A DNA stretch of 64,000 nt from Salibaculum griseiflavum (GTDB lineage: Bacteria; Pseudomonadota; Alphaproteobacteria; Rhodobacterales; Rhodobacteraceae). The stretch covers positions 1 to 64,000 of the forward strand of contig NZ_QETF01000020.1 in NCBI RefSeq assembly GCF_003129565.1. The letters are read 5' to 3'. Position numbers and translations under genes: made by a program. Numbering within the stretch: the stretch's first letter is position 1; the number at the start of each line of letters is the position of its first letter. Below are positions 20,607 through 29,651 of this stretch, one piece after another. The notes under the pieces are model-generated. The model saw nothing but the letters and a program-made list of their open reading frames with translations. It was not told the origin of the DNA and made no database searches.

Positions 20607-22076
20607 ATGAACGCATATGACGAGCTGATGGAATTCGCCCGGACCACCCAGGCGCTGGCCCAAGTGGCCGGCCGGTTGGGCTGGGACCAGGAAACAATGA
20701 TGCCGCGTGCCGCCGCACCGCAGCGGGCCGAGGAAATGGCGGCTATGGAGGCAGTTCTGCATGCCCGCCGCACGGATCCGCAGGTGGGCGCCTGGCTTGA
20801 GGCGGCCGAAACCACCGGGCCTGTGCAGGTCGCCAACCTGCGCCTGATCCGCCGCGACTTCGAAAGGGCGCGCAAGGTGCCCGCGCGGCTGGCCGCCGAG
20901 ATCGCCCGCGTCACCTCGATGGCCCAGGGGGTTTGGGCCAGGGCCCGCGAGGAGGACGATTTCGCCGCCTTTGCACCGACCCTGAAAGAGGTGGTCGCGC
21001 TGAAACGCGAGGAGGGCGCGGCGCTGGCCGAGGGCGCGGATGTCTATGACGCGATGTTGCAGGATTACGAACCGGGCGCGACCGCGGCCGGTCTGGAAGA
21101 GATGTTCGCGCGGATGCGCCCGCGCCTTGTGGCCCTGCGCGAAGCGGTGCTGGACAAACCCGCGCCGACGGCGCTGACCGGCACCTTCGACGAGGGCGCG
21201 CAGATGCGGCTGGCGCGGCAGGTCGCCAAGACATTCGGGTATGACATGGCACGCGGTCGGGTGGACAAGGCCGTGCATCCGTTTTCCTCTGGCTCGGGGC
21301 TGGATGTGCGCATCACCACCCGGACAAACCCCGTCGATCCGTTCAACAGCCTCTATTCCACGATCCACGAGGTCGGCCACGGCGCCTATGAGCAGAACAT
21401 CCACGCCGATCACCTGCTGACCCCGGTTGGGCAGGGCGTGTCCATGGGGGTGCATGAAAGCCAGTCGCGCATCTACGAGAACCAGCTGGGCCGGTCCGAG
21501 GCCTTTGCCGTCTGGCTCTATGGCCAGATGCGGGAGGCATTCGGTGACCTTTCGGTGCCGGATGCACAGGCGCTCTATGCCGCGATCAATCGCGTGGGGT
21601 CCGGCTATATCCGCACAGAGGCCGACGAGGTGCATTACAACCTGCACATCCTGCTGCGTTTCGACCTGGAGCGCGACCTGATCGCGCGCAGGCTGGAAGT
21701 GGGCGACCTGGAGGCTGCCTGGAACGAACGGTTCGCGACGGATTTCGGGGTTGCCGTGGATCGCGCCTCGAACGGCGTGTTGCAGGACGTGCACTGGTCG
21801 ATCGGCCTGTTCGGCTATTTCCCGACTTACACGCTGGGCAATGTCTATGCCGGGTGTCTCTACGAGGCGTTGCGCCGCGATGTGCCGGATCTCGAGGGCG
21901 CGCTGTCCCAGGGCGATCTGAGCCCCGCCACCGACTGGCTGCGCGACAAGGTGCAGACCCATGGCGGGCTTTTCCAGCCGCGCGAGACAATTGCCCGCGC
22001 CTGTGGCGAAGAGCCAAGCGAAGAGCCGCTCTTGCGCTACCTGGAAGAGAAGTTCGGCGGGCTTTACGGGGTTTGA
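20607..22076 (+). CDS. M32-family carboxypeptidase (Taq-type)
   Basis: 489 residues, full length. Zinc metallocarboxypeptidase: the HExxH site is HEVGH (in YSTIHEVGHGAYEQN), followed by the M32 motif HESQSRIYENQLGRS. It is also helped by the C-terminal RTEADEVHYNLHILLRF segment. It is cytoplasmic (no signal peptide). It starts 1 bp after the ctaA stop. The stop is followed by a palindromic intergenic repeat that may serve as its 3' end. Confidence 0.95.
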   Translation: MNAYDELMEFARTTQALAQVAGRLGWDQETMMPRAAAPQRAEEMAAMEAVLHARRTDPQVGAWLEAAETTGPVQVANLRLIRRDFERARKVPARLAAEIARVTSMAQGVWARAREEDDFAAFAPTLKEVVALKREEGAALAEGADVYDAMLQDYEPGATAAGLEEMFARMRPRLVALREAVLDKPAPTALTGTFDEGAQMRLARQVAKTFGYDMARGRVDKAVHPFSSGSGLDVRITTRTNPVDPFNSLYSTIHEVGHGAYEQNIHADHLLTPVGQGVSMGVHESQSRIYENQLGRSEAFAVWLYGQMREAFGDLSVPDAQALYAAINRVGSGYIRTEADEVHYNLHILLRFDLERDLIARRLEVGDLEAAWNERFATDFGVAVDRASNGVLQDVHWSIGLFGYFPTYTLGNVYAGCLYEALRRDVPDLEGALSQGDLSPATDWLRDKVQTHGGLFQPRETIARACGEEPSEEPLLRYLEEKFGGLYGV

Positions 22077-22140
22077 CGATATGGGGTGGCTGACGCCACG
22101 CCCATTGTCTCGGCGCCGCCTTTGGCGCCGCCTGCGCATC

Positions 22141-22204
22141 AGGGGCGCTGCCCCTCTTGGCCTGCGGCCAATTCACCCCGGGATATTTGCCGGTCCGAAG
22201 AAAG
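22141..22204 (+). repeat. Palindromic intergenic repeat, copy 1
   Basis: A 64-nt unit shared with an inverted copy at 30746-30809 (61 of 64 bases match; 48 are identical in a row at 22141-22188). It contains two hairpins: GGGGC-GCT-GCCCC and TTGGCC-TGC-GGCCAA. It lies between the M32 carboxypeptidase and enoyl-CoA hydratase genes, which are convergent, so it could end transcripts from both sides. Confidence 0.9.
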
Positions 22205-22211
22205 TCTCAGT

Positions 22212-22997
22212 CTAGTCGGCCCAGTCCGGTTTGCGCTTTTCCAGGAAGGCGGTGATGCCTTCGTCGGTGTCGCGGTCGAGCATGTTGCGGACCATCACGT
22301 CACCGGCATGGGCATAGGCCTCGGCGGTGGTCATCTGGGCCTGGTCGTAGAAGGCGGTTTTGCCGACACGCACCGCGCTGGCGAGTTTGCCGGCGACGGT
22401 CTCGGCCAGATCTGTCGTGGCGGCGTCCAGTCGGTCGGTTGGGACGGCCTTGTTGATCAGGCCGATCTCCACGGCCTCTTCGGCGTCGATCAGGCGTCCG
22501 GTGGTCAGCATCTCGAAGGCGCGTTTGCGTGGTACGTTGCGGGTCAGCGCCACCATGGGCGTGGAACAGAACAGCCCGATATTGACCCCGTTGACGCCGA
22601 ACCGCGTGCCCTCGGCGGCCACGGCCATGTCGCAGGTGGCGACCAGTTGGCAACCGGCGGCAGCGGCGACCCCGTGGACCTTGGCGATGACCGGCTGCGG
22701 GATCGCCTGGATCGTCTGCATCAGTCTGGTGCAGCGGGTGAAGAGATCGGCGAAATAGGCGGCGCCGCCATCCTCGGCCTGCCGGCCGGCCTGCATTTCC
22801 TTAAGATCATGGCCTGCGCAGAAAGCCTTGCCCGACCCGGCCAGCGTGACGGCGCGGATCTCATCGCTTTCGCCGATCTCGTCGAGTGTTTCCTGGAGCG
22901 CGGCCAGCATGGCGTCGGACAGGGCGTTCAGCTTCTCGGGGGCGGTCATCACCAGGTGGGCGACGCCGTTGCGGTCGGTGCGGTCGAGCAGGGACAT
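22212..22997 (-). CDS. Enoyl-CoA hydratase/isomerase-family protein
   Basis: 261 residues with the crotonase fold: LNALSDAMLAALQE, FCAGHDLKEMQ (CoA and oxyanion loop) and PQPVIAKVHGVAAAAGCQLVATCDMAVA with the second oxyanion region. The position usually holding the catalytic Glu in hydratases reads VNIGLFCSTPM, so the exact reaction is uncertain. It probably acts in fatty-acid or branched-chain acyl-CoA turnover. It is divergent from a thioesterase gene 60 bp away, a plausible functional pairing. Confidence 0.88.
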   Translation of the reverse strand: MSLLDRTDRNGVAHLVMTAPEKLNALSDAMLAALQETLDEIGESDEIRAVTLAGSGKAFCAGHDLKEMQAGRQAEDGGAAYFADLFTRCTRLMQTIQAIPQPVIAKVHGVAAAAGCQLVATCDMAVAAEGTRFGVNGVNIGLFCSTPMVALTRNVPRKRAFEMLTTGRLIDAEEAVEIGLINKAVPTDRLDAATTDLAETVAGKLASAVRVGKTAFYDQAQMTTAEAYAHAGDVMVRNMLDRDTDEGITAFLEKRKPDWAD

Positions 22998-23057
22998 GGC
23001 TTGTTCCTTTCACGGTTTCGGGGCAAGTCTAATGGTCTGACAGGCAAGGGGAAAGAG

Positions 23058-23486
23058 ATGGCGTTGAAAATGGATGTCGCGGAGATGACCGCGTTCCTGG
23101 ACGAGGTCTTTCCGCAGGTGCGGGGTGATTTCGTCATCGAGCGGCTGGACGAGGACCTGCTGGAGATGCGGCTGAAGGTCGAGGAGCGGCACCTGCGTCC
23201 GGGCGGCACGGTGTCGGGGCCGGCCATGTTCGCCCTGGCGGATGTGGCGGCCTATGTGGCCACCATGGCCCGGATCGGTCCCCAGGCCCTGGCGGTGACG
23301 ACGAATTGTTCCATCGATTTCATGCGCAAGCCGCAAGCCGGGCAGGACATCATCGCCCGGGCCGAGGTGCTGAAACTGGGCCGGGCCCTGAGCGTAACGG
23401 AGGTGCGCCTTCTTTCCGAAGGATCGGACGCGCCCGTTGCACGAGCCAGCCTGACCTATTCGATTCCGCCCGAACGGCCCGCCTGA
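23058..23486 (+). CDS. PaaI-type (hotdog) thioesterase
   Basis: 142 residues, the normal size for a single hotdog domain. RHLRPGGTVSGPAMFALADVAAYVATMARIG is the hotdog helix region with the acyl-CoA thioesterase signature. TTNCSIDFMRKPQAGQDIIARAEVLKLGR follows. It likely hydrolyses acyl-CoA thioesters in the cytoplasm. The ATG at 23058 follows GGGGAAAGAG, a good SD. It is divergent from the enoyl-CoA hydratase gene. Confidence 0.9.
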   Translation: MALKMDVAEMTAFLDEVFPQVRGDFVIERLDEDLLEMRLKVEERHLRPGGTVSGPAMFALADVAAYVATMARIGPQALAVTTNCSIDFMRKPQAGQDIIARAEVLKLGRALSVTEVRLLSEGSDAPVARASLTYSIPPERPA

Positions 23487-23494
23487 CAGGCCCG

Positions 23495-23508
23495 TTGATT
23501 CAAATCAA
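23495..23508 (+). promoter_or_regulatory. Perfect FNR/FnrL box upstream of the TDT transporter
   Basis: TTGAT-TCAA-ATCAA matches the FNR-family consensus TTGAT-N4-ATCAA in all ten defined bases. Its centre is about 65 bp before the transporter ATG at 23567, in a 80-bp gap after the thioesterase stop. It suggests oxygen-responsive (FnrL) or NO-responsive (Crp/Fnr family) control. Confidence 0.75.
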
Positions 23509-23566
23509 GGAAACGGCATATATCTTCGGGCACATGAGTGACCGATGCCCCGGCCAGGAGAGACCG

Positions 23567-24544
23567 ATGACCGACAGCATGCAAGACGTGACGGCAGAGC
23601 CGCGCCTGGCCCATTTTCCGGTGACTTTCTTCGCGATCGTCATGGGGCTTTTGGGGCTGACGCTGGCCCTTCATGCGGCGGCGCCGTTCTGGGTTGCGGC
23701 GGAGATGGTGTCGGGGCTGGTGCTTCTGGCGGCCGTCGTGGCTTTGGGGAGCATTTCGCTGGTTTACCTGGTCAAGGCCTTGCGCCACCCGGGGGCCATC
23801 GCCGGGGAATGGAACCACCCGGTCAAGCTGGCCTTCTTTCCGACCATTACGATTTCGCTTCTGCTATTGGCGACGGCGCTGTTGTCCACTGCGCCGGACC
23901 TTGCGCGTTTGATCTGGATCGCGGGTATGATCGGGCAGGGGGTTCTGACCATTGCCGTGGTCACGGGCTGGATAAGTCATCGCAGTTTCCAGGTCGGGCA
24001 CCTGACCCCGGCCTGGTTCATTCCGGCGGTGGGCAACGTGATCGTGCCGGTGGCCGGGGTGCAGATGGGCTATGTCGAGACGTCGTGGCTTTTCTTCGCC
24101 GGTGGCATGATGTTCTGGGTCGTGCTGCTGACCCTGGTCATGAACCGGCTTGTCTTTCATGACCCGATCCCGGCGCGGCTGTTCCCGACCATGGTGATCC
24201 TGATCGCGCCGCCCTCGGTGGCCTTCGTGGCCTACCTGCAATTGGTCGGGACGGTCGATGGCGTAGCGCGGGTGCTGATCTATGCCGCCTATATTTTCGC
24301 GGCCCTGGTCGTGGCGCAGGTTCCGAAACTTGCGCGGCTGCCCTTTGCGCTGAGCTGGTGGGCCCTGAGCTTTCCGCTGGCCGCCTTGGCCATCGCATCG
24401 TTCCGGTTCGCGGCGCTGGAAGGCACGCAGGCGCACCTGGTCATCGGGTTTGGGGTGCTGGCGGTCCTCGCGCTCGTGGTGATCGGCCTGATCGGGCGCA
24501 CGGGCCTAGCCATTGCACGGGGCGAGATTTGCCGGCCGGAATGA
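23567..24544 (+). CDS. SLAC1/TDT (TehA-like) family transporter
   Basis: 325 residues with about ten membrane helices. The N-terminal LAHFPVTFFAIVMGLLGLTLA and central HLTPAWFIPAVGNVIVPVAGVQ are TehA/SLAC1 signatures (the SLAC1-type gating region). The family carries anions or C4-dicarboxylate/tellurite-related substrates; which one is not deducible. Start: ATG 23567 has a strong SD (CCAGGAGAG); an in-frame ATG at 23534 is possible but lacks one. The perfect FNR box just upstream suggests control by oxygen or NO. Confidence 0.88.
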   Translation: MTDSMQDVTAEPRLAHFPVTFFAIVMGLLGLTLALHAAAPFWVAAEMVSGLVLLAAVVALGSISLVYLVKALRHPGAIAGEWNHPVKLAFFPTITISLLLLATALLSTAPDLARLIWIAGMIGQGVLTIAVVTGWISHRSFQVGHLTPAWFIPAVGNVIVPVAGVQMGYVETSWLFFAGGMMFWVVLLTLVMNRLVFHDPIPARLFPTMVILIAPPSVAFVAYLQLVGTVDGVARVLIYAAYIFAALVVAQVPKLARLPFALSWWALSFPLAALAIASFRFAALEGTQAHLVIGFGVLAVLALVVIGLIGRTGLAIARGEICRPE

Positions 24545-24609
24545 TGGGGTAAAATAATACCTAAATTCCAAGCCATTGAAATTGCGCCATTATGCGGGAT
24601 TGATGGTGC

Positions 24610-24637
24610 TTGACTGTGCGCTGCAAATCCTTAGAAC
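24610..24637 (+). promoter_or_regulatory. Possible sigma70 promoter for rplM-rpsI
   Basis: TTGACT at 24610-24615, then 16 bases, then TAGAAC at 24632-24637. The -35 is near perfect; the -10 is poor. It lies about 40 bp before the rplM ATG and has the TTGAC-GC-rich spacer look of Rhodobacterales ribosomal promoters. Confidence 0.35.
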
Positions 24638-24672
24638 ACGCCCATCCGAAACCCCAATCAGGGCCGAAACAC

Positions 24673-25140
24673 ATGAAAACCTTTTCTGCCACTCCCGCAG
24701 ATATCGAGAAGAAGTGGGTCGTGATCGACGCCGAGGGCGTTGTTCTGGGCCGCCTTGCCTCGATCGTGGCCATGCGCTTGCGTGGCAAGCACAAGCCATC
24801 CTTCACGCCGAACATGGACATGGGCGACAATGTCATCGTCATCAATGCCGACAAGGTTCAGATGACCGGCAAGAAGCGCACCGACAAGAACTACTACTGG
24901 CACACCGGTCATCCGGGCGGCATCAAGTCCCGCACCGCCGAGCAGATCCTTGAAGGCGCCCATCCCGAGCGTGTCGTGACCCAGGCCGTCAAGCGCATGC
25001 TGCCGGGCAACAAGCTCAGCCGCAAGCAGATGACCCACCTGCGCGTCTTCGCCGGTGCCGAGCACGGTATGGACGCCCAGAAGCCCGAAGTTCTGGACGT
25101 GAAGTCCATGAACAAGAAGAACACCCGGAGCGCGAAATAA
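24673..25140 (+). CDS. rplM: Ribosomal protein uL13
   Basis: 155 residues, usual length. [30 protein letters not shown] is the canonical opening, followed by [18 protein letters not shown] and [23 protein letters not shown]. It is an assembly-early 50S protein. The ATG at 24673 gives the family start; a GTG further upstream would add 21 unrelated residues. Its TAA overlaps the rpsI ATG by one base (TAATG). Confidence 0.98.
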   Translation: MKTFSATPADIEKKWVVIDAEGVVLGRLASIVAMRLRGKHKPSFTPNMDMGDNVIVINADKVQMTGKKRTDKNYYWHTGHPGGIKSRTAEQILEGAHPERVVTQAVKRMLPGNKLSRKQMTHLRVFAGAEHGMDAQKPEVLDVKSMNKKNTRSAK

Positions 25141-25631
25141 TGGCCGATCAAGTGAATTCCCTCGAAGAGCTGGGCCAGGTGGCCGAAGGCACCGAAGCCG
25201 TGGCCGTCGTCGAAGAGACCCCGCGCGAACCCGTCCGTGACGAACTGGGCCGCTCCTATGCCACCGGCAAGCGGAAAGACGCGGTTGCCCGTGTCTGGAT
25301 CAAGCCGGGTTCGGGCAAGGTGTCGGTGAACGGCAAGGAGCTGAACACCTATTTCGCCCGCCCCGTTCTGCAGATGCTGCTGCGCCAGCCGTTCGACGTG
25401 GCCGGTGTTGCCGACCAGTTCGACGTGCAGGCCACCGTCAAGGGCGGCGGCCTGTCCGGTCAGGCCGGCGCCGTGCGTCATGGCATCTCCAAGGCGCTGC
25501 AACTTTACGATCCGACCCTGCGCGCACCGCTCAAGGCCGCGGGCTTCCTGACCCGCGACAGCCGTGTGGTGGAACGCAAGAAGTACGGTAAGCGCAAGGC
25601 GCGCCGGAGCTTCCAGTTCTCGAAGCGTTAA
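25140..25631 (+). CDS. rpsI: Ribosomal protein uS9
   Basis: 163 residues. The N-terminal ~35 residues are an acidic extension common in alphaproteobacterial uS9. The core begins at [28 protein letters not shown] and continues with [19 protein letters not shown]. It ends with the Lys/Arg tail [11 protein letters not shown], whose last residues contact P-site tRNA. Translationally coupled to rplM and followed by a terminator. Confidence 0.98.
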   Translation: MADQVNSLEELGQVAEGTEAVAVVEETPREPVRDELGRSYATGKRKDAVARVWIKPGSGKVSVNGKELNTYFARPVLQMLLRQPFDVAGVADQFDVQATVKGGGLSGQAGAVRHGISKALQLYDPTLRAPLKAAGFLTRDSRVVERKKYGKRKARRSFQFSKR

Positions 25632-25653
25632 CAGTCTGGATACGCGAACTTCT

Positions 25654-25682
25654 GGGCCGTCCTTCGGGGCGGCCCTTTGTTA
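25654..25682 (+). terminator. Intrinsic terminator after rplM-rpsI
   Basis: A 9-bp GC-rich stem (25654-25662 with 25667-25675), a TTCG tetraloop and T-rich bases after it. It ends at the stop codon of the convergent acyltransferase gene. Confidence 0.85.
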
Positions 25683-26903
25683 TTTCGGCGCGTTGCCCAG
25701 GAACCGGCGCCGCAGGCGGGTCTGGAGGGGGGCCTCGACATAACGGTTGAGCAGCATTGCCAGGCCCAGGGTCAGCGCTGCGGTCAACGCGCCGGTGGCC
25801 AGAACATGGGCCGCCGTCGTGCCGGCCAGCGCCTCCAGATCGGTGCTGCGATAGACCGGGATGGCGGCGAGGGCGATGATCGGCATGTGGAACAGGTAGA
25901 TCGGGAAGATCGCCTGGCTGATCGCCTGCCAGAGCCTGTGCAGCGGCAGGCGGGCGGTCCCGTGCCCGGTCACCGCCAGCCAGATCACGCCGGCTGCCCC
26001 GAGCGCGAAGATCGTATGGCAAAACGCCCAGAACAGCGACCAGAAGACCGGCCCGCCCATCCGGTAGGGCCAACTGTCGGCGTCATGGATCGGCAGGCCG
26101 GTCCCATAGACGAGACCGGCGAGGCTGAGCAGCCACAGGAAAGGCCGGAGCGGCGGGCGCAACCCCCGAGACAGGGCGAATGCCAGCCCCAGCCCGATCA
26201 CGAAGGGCGACAGCCGGAACCAGGGCCGGAAGTAGAGGTCGAAGGCGGCCGGGGGCGGGGTTCGGTCGGCCAGCATGACCGGGTAGAATCCGGCCGCGTC
26301 CGCATGGCTGAGGATGAGGTAGGCGAGCCGGGGCAGGCTGGTCAGCGCCAGGGCACCGGCCAGCCAAAGCCAGGGCCGCCGACTGCGCAACAGACCCATG
26401 ACCGCGAAGGGCAGGGCCATATAGACGAGGATGATCACTTCCATGGACCACCCTACCGGGATCACGTTGCGATCCCCCAGGATATGACCGGCGAACAGCG
26501 CAGAGCGCCAGAAATCGCCGCCGAAACGCCCTTCGGCCAAGGCATAGACGAGCAGCGCCAGCCAATAGAGCGGCAGAATCCGGCTCAGGCGTTTGACGGC
26601 ATGGGCCCGCAGGCTGATACGCCCGGTATCCTGCGCTTCGGAGAGCAGGGACAGTCCCAGCAGCAGCGCCGACACCATGAAGATCAGGTCCACCCCCATG
26701 GCCTGCCAGAGAGGGTTCAGCACACCCGGTATGCGGTCGATGATGCCGGGCATCGCGCCCTCCGGGGCCAGACGCGCAACGGCGATGACGACGTGGAACC
26801 AGATCACCTGGAGAATACCCAGGGCACGGCAAGCGTGCAGGATGTCCCGGTTGCGGGCCGAGGCCAGGGGGTCCGGGCGGCGCTGCGCGGTCATCGCTGT
26901 CAT
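25680..26903 (-). CDS. Acyltransferase-3 (OafA/YrhL-like) membrane protein
   Basis: 407 residues with about ten membrane helices. Family features are NRDILHACRALGILQVIWFHVVIA at the N-terminus (the RxxR..Alxv..H pattern of acyltransferase-3) and RLSRILPLYWLALLVYAL. Such proteins O-acetylate or succinylate extracellular sugars, lipids or peptidoglycan from the membrane. No glycan cluster is nearby, so the acceptor is unknown. Its stop codon sits within the rpsI terminator tail. LysR follows upstream, 42 bp away. Confidence 0.9.
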   Translation of the reverse strand: MTAMTAQRRPDPLASARNRDILHACRALGILQVIWFHVVIAVARLAPEGAMPGIIDRIPGVLNPLWQAMGVDLIFMVSALLLGLSLLSEAQDTGRISLRAHAVKRLSRILPLYWLALLVYALAEGRFGGDFWRSALFAGHILGDRNVIPVGWSMEVIILVYMALPFAVMGLLRSRRPWLWLAGALALTSLPRLAYLILSHADAAGFYPVMLADRTPPPAAFDLYFRPWFRLSPFVIGLGLAFALSRGLRPPLRPFLWLLSLAGLVYGTGLPIHDADSWPYRMGGPVFWSLFWAFCHTIFALGAAGVIWLAVTGHGTARLPLHRLWQAISQAIFPIYLFHMPIIALAAIPVYRSTDLEALAGTTAAHVLATGALTAALTLGLAMLLNRYVEAPLQTRLRRRFLGNAPK

Positions 26904-26945
26904 CGGAGCCCCTCGCTACGCCCGTTGACGGGCCGTGACCTCGGG

Positions 26946-27782
26946 TTATCCGCCAAGCTCCATGGAAAAGCAATCCGTCAGAAGCTTGTCGGCCAGCCGA
27001 ACGATCGGGTCCAGCTTGCGGCTGCGGTGAAAGCTGATCCAGACCTCCAGCGACTCCGCCGGCCCATCGGGGATCAACCTGCGCAGGTCGTTGCGGCTGT
27101 CGCCGTAGCATTCCGGGAAGATTGCGACCAGGTCAGATTCCGCCACGACTCGATGGGCGAGGTTCAGCCCTTCCATGCGGAGCCGCACCGGGCCGGAATG
27201 CTGCGACCGGGCATAGGCGCTGACCTGCGCATCGGCGTCGTTGTAGTCGATGCAGACCCAGCCCGCAGGCGGCCCTTCCAGACCTGATGCCACGTAGGGC
27301 CGCACCCGTATCTCGCCCAGCTTGCGGCAGGTCAGCAGCCCCTGGGTCGGCCGCACATAGGTCACGGCGATATCAGCCTCTGCATAGGCGATGCTGCGCT
27401 CCCGGAACGTCAAGTCGAGCACCAGGTCCGGGTGACGTTCCATGAACAGGGCGCTGGTGCCGCCCAGAACGCTTTGCAGCACCGTGAGGGACATCGCGAC
27501 GCGCACCACGGTTCCCGGCGGCGGGGTCACCCCCTGCTGGGCCGCGAATACATCGAGATTGTCTTCGATGATCTCGGCCAGCGATACAAGCCGGCGACCG
27601 GCGGCGGTCGGCTCCCACATGTTTGCATGCTTGATGAAAAGCGTCTGGCCGGTTTCCTCGGTTAGCTTCTCGATGCGGCGCGACACGGTGGCTACGTTCG
27701 CCGAAAGACTTTCGGCCGCCTTGGTCATTGTCTTGTGACGATCTAGCGCAAGGCAGAATCGCAGGTCGTCCCAGTTGTGCAT
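26946..27782 (-). CDS. LysR-type transcriptional regulator (next to ABC transporter)
   Basis: 278 residues from MHNWDDLRFCLALDRHKTM. The HTH region has AAESLSANVATVSRRIEKLTEETGQTLF. The effector domain follows at ~90-278. I chose this Met over an in-frame one 16 codons upstream because the LysR at 45995 has the same MHN..NWDDLRF start. It faces away from the ABC-transporter genes. The shared gap contains two palindromes that could be its operator. Confidence 0.9.
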   Translation of the reverse strand: MHNWDDLRFCLALDRHKTMTKAAESLSANVATVSRRIEKLTEETGQTLFIKHANMWEPTAAGRRLVSLAEIIEDNLDVFAAQQGVTPPPGTVVRVAMSLTVLQSVLGGTSALFMERHPDLVLDLTFRERSIAYAEADIAVTYVRPTQGLLTCRKLGEIRVRPYVASGLEGPPAGWVCIDYNDADAQVSAYARSQHSGPVRLRMEGLNLAHRVVAESDLVAIFPECYGDSRNDLRRLIPDGPAESLEVWISFHRSRKLDPIVRLADKLLTDCFSMELGG

Positions 27783-27839
27783 CCCCAACGCGTTTTCACT
27801 CCCGTCATGGGCCCACCCCACCCGGAGCAAGTCATAGCA

Positions 27840-27869
27840 CGAATATTCGGCCTGTCAGGAAAACCTGAC
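27840..27869. promoter_or_regulatory. Two adjacent palindromes between lysR and the ABC operon
   Basis: CGAATATTCG (27840-27849) and GTCAGG-AAAA-CCTGAC (27854-27869). Dyads of this kind are usual LysR-type binding sites in divergent promoters. They lie 58 bp upstream of the lysR start and 110 bp before the transporter start. Confidence 0.5.
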
Positions 27870-27978
27870 CTTGACTAACGGAAAGGACAGGTCGAATCGC
27901 CGTTGCCCTGTCGGGGATTGATCTTTGCCCGGTTTCTTTGTCCTGTTGCGGATAGTCTTGCAGGGAATCAAACCGGAT

Positions 27979-28851
27979 ATGCTCAGGGGGCGACTGACCG
28001 AGAGCGGCAAACGCGGGCTGGTCCTGATCAGCCCGCCTTTCGCTTACGCGCTGCTTCTGCTCGCGGTGCCGCTGGCGACGATCCTGCTGTTCAGTTTCTG
28101 GACGCAGGATTACCTGACGATCGACACGACCTTCACCTTCTCCAATTACACCGAGGCCTTCGGTGATCCGCTTTACATGGCACTGCTGCGCCGGTCGCTG
28201 CTGATTGCCGGAGCCGTGACGGTGGTGACGGTGCTTCTCGCCTTTCCGATCGCCTATTTTGTCAGTTTCCATGTCCAGCCCTCGCGCAAGTCGCTCTGGC
28301 TGTTCCTCATCACCATTCCGTTCTGGACCAGTTACCTGATCCGCGTCTTCCTGTGGAAGGTGATCCTGGGCTATAACGGCGTGCTCAATTCCAGCTTGAT
28401 CGGGGTCGGGCTGATCGACGAGCCGCTCTCCTTCATCCTCTACAATGCCAACGCGGTCGTGATCACCTTGGCCCATGCTTTCGCGCCCTTCGCGATCCTG
28501 CCTATCTTCGTGGCGCTGGAAAAGATCGACCGGTCCCTGCTGGAGGCGTCTCTTGATCTGGGGGAAACCCGCGTAACGACCTTCCTGCGGGTGACCCTGC
28601 CGCTGGCCATGCCCGGCGTGGTCGCCGCCGTCCTCATCGTCTTTATCCCGACGATCGGCGATTACGTCACCCCGCGCCTTGTCGGCGGGCCGGACGGGCT
28701 GATGATCGCCAACATGATCCAGACCCAGTTCCTGAAGCTCAACAACGCACCCATGGGGGCCACGCTCGCCATTCTGGCGATGCTGTCTGTCACCGCGGTG
28801 TCACTCGTCTTCATCTGGCTGAATCGCCGCTGGTTGCGGGGGCCGAAATGA
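27979..28851 (+). CDS. ABC transporter permease, PotB-like
   Basis: 290 residues with six membrane helices. The inner-membrane-component motif near the C-terminus is EASLDLGETRVTTFLRVTLPLAMPG (the EAA loop that docks the ATPase). The sequence is closest to the spermidine/putrescine PotB permease group. The start MLRGRLTESGKRG follows CAGGGA; the in-frame upstream frame lacks a family-typical start. The next gene overlaps by ATGA. Confidence 0.9.
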   Translation: MLRGRLTESGKRGLVLISPPFAYALLLLAVPLATILLFSFWTQDYLTIDTTFTFSNYTEAFGDPLYMALLRRSLLIAGAVTVVTVLLAFPIAYFVSFHVQPSRKSLWLFLITIPFWTSYLIRVFLWKVILGYNGVLNSSLIGVGLIDEPLSFILYNANAVVITLAHAFAPFAILPIFVALEKIDRSLLEASLDLGETRVTTFLRVTLPLAMPGVVAAVLIVFIPTIGDYVTPRLVGGPDGLMIANMIQTQFLKLNNAPMGATLAILAMLSVTAVSLVFIWLNRRWLRGPK

Positions 28852-29651
28852 GAGGGCTCAGGATCTATGCCATCGCGTATCTTGTCTTTCTCTACGCGCC
28901 GATCTTCCTGTTGCCGCTTTTCGCGTTCAACGACGCCGATATCATCGCCTTTCCGTTGTCGGGCTTCACGACCCACTGGTTCGAAGAGCTGACCCGCAAC
29001 GCGGCCCTGCAGGCAGCGGTGCGCAATTCCCTGATCATCGCGGCCAGCACGGCGGTTTTGTCCACGATCCTCGGCATCTGCGCCGCCCGTGCTGCGACCA
29101 TGGCCGACTGGCCGCTCAAACGCCCGATGATGGGGCTGATCATGCTGCCACTGGTGCTGCCCGAAATCATCGTTGCCGTGTCCTTGCTGGTGGTCATCGT
29201 GCAGGTCTTCGGGCTGGGCCTGTCGAATGCCACGATCATCGCGGCGCACACGCTGATCTGCATGCCGTTCTCGATCGCCGTGCTCAACGGCGCTTTCCAG
29301 AACCTCGACCCGGCGCTGGAAGAGGCGGCGCTGGACCTTGGCGAATCCCGATGGAGCGCCTTTCGCCTGGTCATTCTGCCGCTGGTCATGCCCGGGATCA
29401 TCTCGTCCCTCTTGATTTCGTTCACGATCTCGCTGGACGAATTCATCATCGCCTTCTTCCTGAGCGGCGCAAACCCGACGATGCCGGTCTATATCTGGGG
29501 CCTGTTGCGCTTCCCCGGCCAGTTGCCGGTGGTCATGGCCATGGGCACAATCCTGGTGGCGCTGTCGATCATCCTATTGACCATTGCCGAACTCATGCGG
29601 CGGCGCGGCCTGAAACGGGCCGGGCTCAAAGATACCGGGGGCTTCCTGTGA
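28848..29651 (+). CDS. ABC transporter permease, PotC-like
   Basis: 267 residues with six membrane helices and the EAA motif EEAALDLGESRWSAFRLVILPLVMPGI. The sequence is closest to PotC. It forms the permease heterodimer with the gene upstream. It overlaps the first permease gene (ATGA) and the ATPase gene (GTGA), so all three are one translation-coupled operon. Confidence 0.92.
   Translation: MRGLRIYAIAYLVFLYAPIFLLPLFAFNDADIIAFPLSGFTTHWFEELTRNAALQAAVRNSLIIAASTAVLSTILGICAARAATMADWPLKRPMMGLIMLPLVLPEIIVAVSLLVVIVQVFGLGLSNATIIAAHTLICMPFSIAVLNGAFQNLDPALEEAALDLGESRWSAFRLVILPLVMPGIISSLLISFTISLDEFIIAFFLSGANPTMPVYIWGLLRFPGQLPVVMAMGTILVALSIILLTIAELMRRRGLKRAGLKDTGGFL

Noticed and set aside
25677-27287. 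A 536-codon plus-strand frame opposite the acyltransferase and LysR genes
   Set aside because: Gln/Arg/Pro-rich antisense shadow; the minus-strand genes show clear family motifs and start sites.
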